From positions 3,596,001 to 3,660,000 of the forward strand of contig NZ_AP022599.1 of NCBI RefSeq assembly GCF_010725725.1: a stretch of DNA of 64,000 nucleotides, read 5' to 3'. The stretch comes from Mycolicibacterium pulveris (GTDB lineage Bacteria; Actinomycetota; Actinomycetes; Mycobacteriales; Mycobacteriaceae). Below the pieces are notes generated by a model. That model searched no databases. It worked only from the letters and a program-made list of their open reading frames with translations, and was not told the DNA's origin. How positions within the stretch are numbered: the first letter of the stretch is position 1; each line of letters begins with the position of its first letter. A program made the translations under genes and the position numbers. Shown piece by piece: positions 57,494-64,000 of the stretch.

Positions 57494-58582
57494 GTGTCGG
57501 CGTCACTGCCGGTGTTCCCGTGGGACACCCTGGCCGACGTCACCGCGCAGGCCCGGTCGCACCACGACGGCATCGTCGACCTGTCGGTCGGAACCCCGAT
57601 CGATCCGGTCGCCCCGGTGATCCGTGAGGCGTTGGCGGCGGCCAGCGCCGCGCCGGGCTATCCGACGACGGCGGGCACCCCGGCGCTGCGGGAAGCGGCC
57701 GTCGCGGCGCTGGCCCGGCGGTACGGCGTCACCGGGCTGTCCGAAGCGGCCGTGCTGCCGGTGATCGGCACCAAGGAACTGATCGCTTGGCTGCCGACAC
57801 TGTTGGGGATCGGGCCGCAGGACACCGTTGTGGTGCCCGAATTGGCCTATCCCACTTACGATGTGGGCGCTCGTCTGGCCCGAGCGCAGGTGCTGCGCGC
57901 GGACTCGCTCACGCAGTTGGGACCGCAGTCGCCTGCCCTGGTGTACATCAACTCGCCGAGCAACCCGACCGGCAAGGTCCTGGGCCTCGACCACCTGCGC
58001 AAGGTCGTCGGCTGGGCCCGCGAGCGCGGTGTGCTGATCGCTTCCGACGAGTGCTATCTCGGGCTGGGCTGGGACGCCGAGCCGCTGTCGGTGCTGCATC
58101 CCTCGGTGTGCGACGGCGACCACACCGGGCTGTTGGCGGTGCACTCGCTGTCCAAGTCGTCGTCGCTGGCGGGCTACCGGGCCGGATTCGTGGCGGGAGA
58201 CCCGGTGGTCGTCGCCGAGCTGCTGGCGGTGCGCAAGCACGCCGGCATGATGGTGCCGACGCCGGTGCAGGCCGCGATGGTGGCCGCGCTGAGCGACGAC
58301 GAGCACGAACGCCAACAGCGTGCCCGCTATGCGCGGCGCCGCGACGTGTTGCTGCCGGCGCTGCGGGCGGCCGGATTCACCGTCGACAACTCCGAAGCCG
58401 GGCTGTATCTGTGGGCGACGCGCGGCGAACCGTGCCGAGAAACCCTCGCGTGGCTCGCGCAGCGCGGAATCCTGGTCGCCCCCGGCGAGTTCTACGGCCC
58501 GGGTGGGTCGCACCATGTGCGCGTCGCATTGACCGCGCCCGACGAGCGGATCAACGCTGCCGCGCAGCGGCTTTCGGTGTGA
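57494..58582 (+). CDS. dapC: N-succinyldiaminopimelate aminotransferase DapC
   Basis: A 362-residue fold-type I aminotransferase starting GTG 57494. The PLP Lys lies in S-L-S-K-S-S near residue 221, the substrate-carboxylate Arg in V-R-V-A-L near 344, and the N-S-P-S-N-P-T-G motif near 155. It makes N-succinyl-L,L-diaminopimelate in lysine/peptidoglycan precursor synthesis. It follows fdxC as in M. tuberculosis Rv1177-Rv1178 and is probably co-transcribed with it. Some such proteins are annotated only as aminotransferases, so the substrate is less certain than the fold. Confidence 0.85.
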   Translation: MSASLPVFPWDTLADVTAQARSHHDGIVDLSVGTPIDPVAPVIREALAAASAAPGYPTTAGTPALREAAVAALARRYGVTGLSEAAVLPVIGTKELIAWLPTLLGIGPQDTVVVPELAYPTYDVGARLARAQVLRADSLTQLGPQSPALVYINSPSNPTGKVLGLDHLRKVVGWARERGVLIASDECYLGLGWDAEPLSVLHPSVCDGDHTGLLAVHSLSKSSSLAGYRAGFVAGDPVVVAELLAVRKHAGMMVPTPVQAAMVAALSDDEHERQQRARYARRRDVLLPALRAAGFTVDNSEAGLYLWATRGEPCRETLAWLAQRGILVAPGEFYGPGGSHHVRVALTAPDERINAAAQRLSV

Positions 58583-58595
58583 ACCGAAGTCGAAA

Positions 58596-58646
58596 GTGCG
58601 GTTTCATACGCGACATGCCGGGCTGCGCGTATGAAACCGCACAATC
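58596..58646. repeat. Dispersed palindromic intergenic element, copy 2
   Basis: Arms 58596-58612 and 58626-58642 are perfect over 17 bp around a 13-base loop. The 51 bases to 58646 match the complement of the element at 17623-17673 at 44 positions. Located between convergent dapC and an MPT63-like gene, so it should act as a two-way terminator. Confidence 0.75.
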
Positions 58647-58654
58647 GCAACCGC

Positions 58655-59236
58655 CTACTGCTGCTCTTCGGTGATCTCCTCTTCGACGGTCACCTCGGTC
58701 TCGGTTTCGGTCTCTTCGGCGACGACCTCTTCTTCGACGATCACTTCGGGAGCGGCGGCGCCGTCGGTCCAGATCAACAGATCCCGGCCGCCGGCGTTGT
58801 AGACGATGCTGTTCGGAGCCGGGCCCGTGACGTCGAAGAACAGTTCGCCCTCCGATGATGCGCCCTCGGTGAGGGTGGCGGGGTTGACGCCCTCGGGGGT
58901 CGGGACGGTGAAGACCGCGCGATAGGTCTCACCGCTGGCGGCGCGAGCGTTGAAGTTGGCGATGATCGGCGTGACCGTGCCCCGGACCGCGGTGACGGTC
59001 GCGTCCGCCTCATACAGGGTGCCTACCGGCTGGTAGCCCGGCAGCACGTCGTCGCTGGGCTCCAGTTCGCCCACGGTCCAGCCCGTTACGACGGCGCCGT
59101 TGGCGTCGACGAGCTCTTGCGTCGCGCCGAACGAGGTGGTCGTCGGATAGCTGTCGGCGGCGGCCATTGGCGCCGTGGCGATTCCGAGCGCCGCGATACC
59201 CGCGACTGCCATTGGTGTCATAATGCTGGTTTTCAT
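58655..59236 (-). CDS. Secreted MPT63-like (DUF1942) protein with acidic tail
   Basis: Start taken as ATG 59236 (M-K-T-S-I-M-T-P) with GGAG 5 bases upstream; the frame opens to 59311. The signal peptide ends near P-M-A-A-A-D-S. The mature domain of about 135 residues carries the MPT63 features: V-V-T-G-W-T-V near residue 48, V-R-G-T-V-T-P-I-I-A-N-F-N-A-R near 83 and F-F-D-V-T-G-P near 131, ending D-L-L-I-W. M. tuberculosis MPT63 stops soon after this point. Here a further about 35 residues, almost all Glu/Val/Thr, form an acidic tail ending E-E-Q-Q. MPT63 is an immunogenic beta-sandwich protein of unknown function. Confidence 0.85.
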   Translation of the reverse strand: MKTSIMTPMAVAGIAALGIATAPMAAADSYPTTTSFGATQELVDANGAVVTGWTVGELEPSDDVLPGYQPVGTLYEADATVTAVRGTVTPIIANFNARAASGETYRAVFTVPTPEGVNPATLTEGASSEGELFFDVTGPAPNSIVYNAGGRDLLIWTDGAAAPEVIVEEEVVAEETETETEVTVEEEITEEQQ

Positions 59237-59338
59237 GTGTACTCCAAATCGGTCGAAGGGATGCTGACGAGAACACGGCCGCGCCAACCGCACTCGCGGC
59301 CGTCTACGCAAGCTTAGTATCCACGATTGGCGACATCG

Positions 59339-60910
59339 TCAAGCGGTAGCGCGCAGATTCAGTGACAACAGCAGTCGCGCATCGGGATCCGAAAGTGATG
59401 TCGACAACAATTGCTCGGCGCGGCGCACCCGGTAACGAACGGTGTTGGGGTGCACGTGCAACCGCTCGGCCACGGCGGCGACATCTCCGAAACCGTCGAG
59501 GTAAGCATGCAGCGTATCGGCGAGAACGGGGTCGTGGTCCCGTAATTCGCGCACCCGAGGGTCGAGCAAGCGGTCATCGGCGCTGATCAACGTCACGATC
59601 TCGTCGAGCAGCACGGCGGTGCGTGCCTCGGCAACGGAGGTCACCTCTCCGAACGCCACCGGATGGCGTTCCGCGCTGTCCAGGGCACGGTCGATCTCGG
59701 CGCGCGCCTGCGCCGCCGCCCCCAAACCCGCTACCGGAGCGGCGATCACGGCTCGCAGCGAAAGCCCCAACTCGGCATGCAGGCTCGCGATCGTTCCCCG
59801 CAACCAGGAGGTCACCGACGTGGTGCGACTGGTCTGGGGCAACAGCACATACACCCGTGAGCCGTTCGACGCGACCAAGGCGTCGCTGCGGAAAGCGCTG
59901 GCACTCAAGGCCAGGACATCGGCGAGCCGGCTGTGGTGGGACGCGGTGTCAAACCCGATGACGGCGACCCGGCCGTCGGCGACGACGTCGAGTTCGCGTG
60001 CAACAGCGCCGACGTCGACGTCGGCGCCGGTCAGCCCCAACAGTTCCTGGACGCGCCGTGTATGCGTCGACGGCCGCGCCGCCAGCCGGGACATGATCCG
60101 GGCCGCCAATACCGCGGCCCCGCGCAAGATTTCCTCGGCATCGTCCGACAGTGGCCGGGAGCCTTGTTGCACCCAGATCGTGCCCGCGAACTCCGGCGGC
60201 CGGCGTTGATCGACGGCGGGAAGATGTATCCCGATCGCCAGCCGCGGCCGCAGGCCCAATTCGGGGCGCGCGGCCACCGACACCACGTCGTCGCCGGCGC
60301 GCAGCGCGTCGAAAATGCCCCACTGGCTTAGCCATTCGAGATGCTCCGGCGGACCGGCGCGGCCCAGGATCGACAGCCGGCGCAGTTCGTCGGCCTCCTC
60401 GTTGGATGCGGAGTAGGCCAGCACGTGGGACTGCGCATCCTCGATGCTCACCATGCCGTGCACCCGGTCGGCGGTCGACTGCGCCAGCCCGAAAAGGTCG
60501 GTTCCGGAGTCGTACCAGGGGTCGGCGCGGTTGCCGTGGTGCTCGAAGACGTGGTCGACCAAGCGGTACAACCGCTCCCACCGGGCTCGCGGGTCGACAG
60601 CGACCACCGCGATGCCCGAGGCCGTCGCCCGCGCGATGAGCGCGTCGGACGGGTTCTTGACGAAAATTGCCGTCGGCGCCGCGCCCTGTCGGTCGATCCA
60701 GCGCACGGCGTCCGCGTCGTGCATGCCCAGCAGGAAAAACACGTCGGCCGCGCCGGCGCCTGCGGCCAGTCCCAGCGTGACGTCGTCCTGATCGATCAGC
60801 GCGGCCGAGGCGACGGGCAGATCCAGGCCGCGCGGCGCCTGGATCAACTGCACCAGCGTGGCGTCCAGCGCGAGCAGCAATTTTCCGAGGCTGACACCGT
60901 CGGCCCTCAT
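59339..60910 (-). CDS. pruC: PucR-family regulator of proline catabolism, PruC-like
   Basis: A 523-residue regulator. An N-terminal PucR domain occupies about residues 20-140, a GGDEF-like CdaR segment about 275-400, and a C-terminal helix-turn-helix (D-V-A-A-V-A-E-R-L-H-V-H-P-N-T-V-R-Y-R-V) near residue 480. It is divergent from pruA, as is M. tuberculosis Rv1186c, and probably activates the proline dehydrogenase genes in response to proline. A TAAGAT -10 lies 8 bases before the ATG. The symbol is taken from M. tuberculosis by position. Confidence 0.85.
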   Translation of the reverse strand: MRADGVSLGKLLLALDATLVQLIQAPRGLDLPVASAALIDQDDVTLGLAAGAGAADVFFLLGMHDADAVRWIDRQGAAPTAIFVKNPSDALIARATASGIAVVAVDPRARWERLYRLVDHVFEHHGNRADPWYDSGTDLFGLAQSTADRVHGMVSIEDAQSHVLAYSASNEEADELRRLSILGRAGPPEHLEWLSQWGIFDALRAGDDVVSVAARPELGLRPRLAIGIHLPAVDQRRPPEFAGTIWVQQGSRPLSDDAEEILRGAAVLAARIMSRLAARPSTHTRRVQELLGLTGADVDVGAVARELDVVADGRVAVIGFDTASHHSRLADVLALSASAFRSDALVASNGSRVYVLLPQTSRTTSVTSWLRGTIASLHAELGLSLRAVIAAPVAGLGAAAQARAEIDRALDSAERHPVAFGEVTSVAEARTAVLLDEIVTLISADDRLLDPRVRELRDHDPVLADTLHAYLDGFGDVAAVAERLHVHPNTVRYRVRRAEQLLSTSLSDPDARLLLSLNLRATA

Positions 60911-60993
60911 ATTGTGTGATCTTACTAGTCCAACCCGCTGTCTTTGTCTGATCGGCTAAGTCATGCCGCGCCAGATTCGGCCATCCTTGGCGC

Positions 60994-62621
<1,628 letters not shown>

Positions 62622-62622
<1 letters not shown>

Positions 62623-63584
62623 TGGGTGTCTTCGAACGTGTCGCGCGCCCGGCGATCCTGGCCGCCGGCCACTCAGAGCGGTTGCGTCGAAACGCCGAGC
62701 GGCTGCCCGTCGCGCGCGAGGTCGTGCATCGCTTCATCGCGGGTGAAACGGTCGAGTACGCGCTCGATACCGTTGCGCACCTGCGTAACTCGGGCCGCAT
62801 GGTGTCGGTCGACTATCTGGGTGAAGATGTCACCGACATCGATGCCGCCAACCAGACAGTCGACGCGTACCTCAGGTTGCTCGACGCGCTCGGGACCCGT
62901 GTGGAGTCAGCGGACGAGGTTCGGCCGCTGGAGGTATCGGTGAAGCTGTCGTCGCTCGGCCAGGCGCTGCCGCGCGACGGCGACAAGATCGCACGGGACA
63001 ACGCCCGCGTCATCTGCGCGCGTGCCCAACAGGTCGGAGTGTGGGTGACGGTGGATGCCGAGGATCACCGCACCACCGACTCGACGCTGTCCATCGTGCG
63101 CGACTTGCGCGTCGAATTCGACTGGCTCGGCACGGCGTTGCAGGCCTACCTCAAACGCACCGAGGAAGACTGCCGCGACTTCGTGGCGGCCGGTGCGCGG
63201 ATCCGGTTGTGCAAGGGCGCCTACGACGAGCCCGCTTCGGTGGCGTACCGCGACCGCGACGACGTCACCGCTTCCTATCTGCGCTGTCTGCAGATACTGA
63301 TGGCCGGCGACGGCTATCCCATGGTCGCCACCCATGACCCCGTGATCGTGAACGCGGTACCCGAAGTCGCAGCCCAGAGTGGCAGGGGTACAAACGATTT
63401 CGAGTACCAGATGCTCTACGGTGTCCGCGACCCCGAACAGCGTCGCCTGGCTGACGACGGCAACCGCGTCCGCATCTATCTGCCGTTCGGCACCCAGTGG
63501 TACCCGTATTTCATGCGCCGCCTGGCTGAACGGCCGGCCAACCTCGCGTTCTTCCTACGTGCGTTGGTCGAGCGCGGACACTAG
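62622..63584 (+). CDS. pruB: Proline dehydrogenase
   Basis: A 320-residue single-domain FAD-dependent proline dehydrogenase of the monofunctional actinobacterial type. E-V-S-V-K-L-S-S-L-G-Q-A near residue 105, the D-A-E-D-H segment near 146, R-L-C-K-G-A-Y-D-E-P near 196 and R-R-L-A-E-R-P-A-N near 302 are the barrel motifs. It oxidises proline to pyrroline-5-carboxylate at the membrane. Overlaps pruA (TGATG). Corresponds to M. tuberculosis Rv1188. Its stop shares the tetramer CTAG (63581-63584) with the stop of the gene on the opposite strand. Confidence 0.93.
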
Positions 63585-64000
63585 ACGGGGTATGCGGCGA
63601 CCGGCATCGTGACGGTGCCGCGGCACGGTCCGGAAAGGATGTCGGTGCGCCACGTTCCGAACATCGACCCGTCGACATCGGGAGCGTAGAAGACGCGGGA
63701 CTGCGCAGGCGCGTACTCCCTGGGTAACCCGTCACCGCGGAAGCACTCCCACTGCCAGTTGTACGAGTACTGCCACCGCGACCCGTCCCAGGTGTAGCGG
63801 ACCGGTTGGGGGATGGTCGGATTGCTCGGTGCCGGACCCTCCACGACGGTGGCGACGCACAGCCCGCTCGAACAGTCGGTGGAGAGCACATACTGGGCGC
63901 TGAAGTCCGGCTCGGCCTGCGCGGCGGCCACACTGGTGCCCATCTTCTCGGACGCGAAGGTGACGATGTGATAGCGCCCGTTCCATTGCGCGTCTGCCGC
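63581..64000 (-). CDS. Probable secreted protein, 5' end outside window
   Basis: The frame continues to the right edge; the ATG at 63943 is internal, since coding-like sequence runs on upstream (N-G-R-Y-H-I-V-T-F-A-S). The visible 139 residues have four or more Cys (T-D-C-S-S-G-L-C, W-E-C-F-R, G-P-C-R-G) and many Tyr/Trp, like the small secreted beta-rich proteins of mycobacteria. An export signal would be further upstream. Function not recognised. It ends within the stop of proline dehydrogenase on the other strand. Confidence 0.6.
   Translation of the reverse strand, partial: AADAQWNGRYHIVTFASEKMGTSVAAAQAEPDFSAQYVLSTDCSSGLCVATVVEGPAPSNPTIPQPVRYTWDGSRWQYSYNWQWECFRGDGLPREYAPAQSRVFYAPDVDGSMFGTWRTDILSGPCRGTVTMPVAAYPV

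Overview
The window is high-GC actinobacterial DNA from a Mycobacterium, most likely a rapid-growing Mycolicibacterium-type species. The evidence is a set of genes typical of or restricted to mycobacteria and close relatives: pimE (PIM/LAM mannosylation), lpqW, mshB (mycothiol), fbiC (coenzyme F420), an MmpL transporter, mcr, fdxC, and secreted proteins related to MPT63, TB8.4 and MPT70/83. From about 13.5 kb to the right end, gene order follows (from memory, not a search) the Mycobacterium tuberculosis block around Rv1141c-Rv1188. Differences are a missing nar operon between mutT2 and typA, an acetate-symporter/MFS insertion at 25-29.8 kb, an intact mmpL at the position of the split mmpL13a/b, and a group of secreted paralogs where M. 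tuberculosis carries PPE17/PE11/PE12.

Layout. 1-13.4 kb: lipid and CoA metabolism with envelope genes: a partial epoxide-hydrolase-like gene, a WS/DGAT-like protein, DoxX, a DUF3556 membrane protein behind a KstR-type operator, a thiolase/crotonase/acyl-CoA dehydrogenase operon, a fasciclin protein, SDRs, a gamma carbonic anhydrase, a CPBP protein and an MFS pump. 13.5-23.1 kb: crotonase, divergent mcr-SDR-nitronate monooxygenase, a DoxX protein, then mmpL-tetR-methyltransferase with overlapping reading frames, a Sir2 deacylase and a GntR regulator. 23.1-31.9 kb: methyltransferase, DUF1697, flavin-dependent oxidoreductase, small DUF5302 protein, acyltransferase, MFS, ActP/DUF485, HhH-GPD protein, a degenerate serine recombinase, nitroreductase. 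31.9-40.4 kb: two secreted Ala/Pro-rich proteins, pimE, phhB, mutT2, a small Cys/Lys-rich protein, typA, a GntR/FCD regulator, lpqW. 40.4-50.2 kb: four homologous secreted proteins with acidic tails (A-D), mshB, two small or membrane genes, and a fifth exported acidic protein (E). 50.3-64 kb: fbiC, TB8.4-like, DUF1353, fadH with its PadR regulator, fdxC, dapC, an MPT63-like protein, and the proline catabolic locus pruC/pruA/pruB.

The most unusual part is 40.4-47.2 kb. A, C and D share an export signal, a hydrophobic core with a common NGY/GLL motif and an R-x-x-I-x-D-A-I-like helix, then a strongly acidic tail ending in Gly/Ser plus Glu. Two short modules recur inside the otherwise unalignable tails. 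B has the core and tail but no signal sequence and no good ribosome site. A, C, D and E have strong Shine-Dalgarno sites, and a long perfect hairpin follows each of A-D.

Other signals: many genes look leaderless (a TANNNT -10 ending 6-7 nt before the start codon), including divergent leaderless pairs. A KstR operator overlaps the -10 of the DUF3556 gene. Twin palindromes precede the PadR gene. Two dispersed intergenic elements are repeated within the window. No tRNA, rRNA, CRISPR array, insertion sequence or attachment site was seen.
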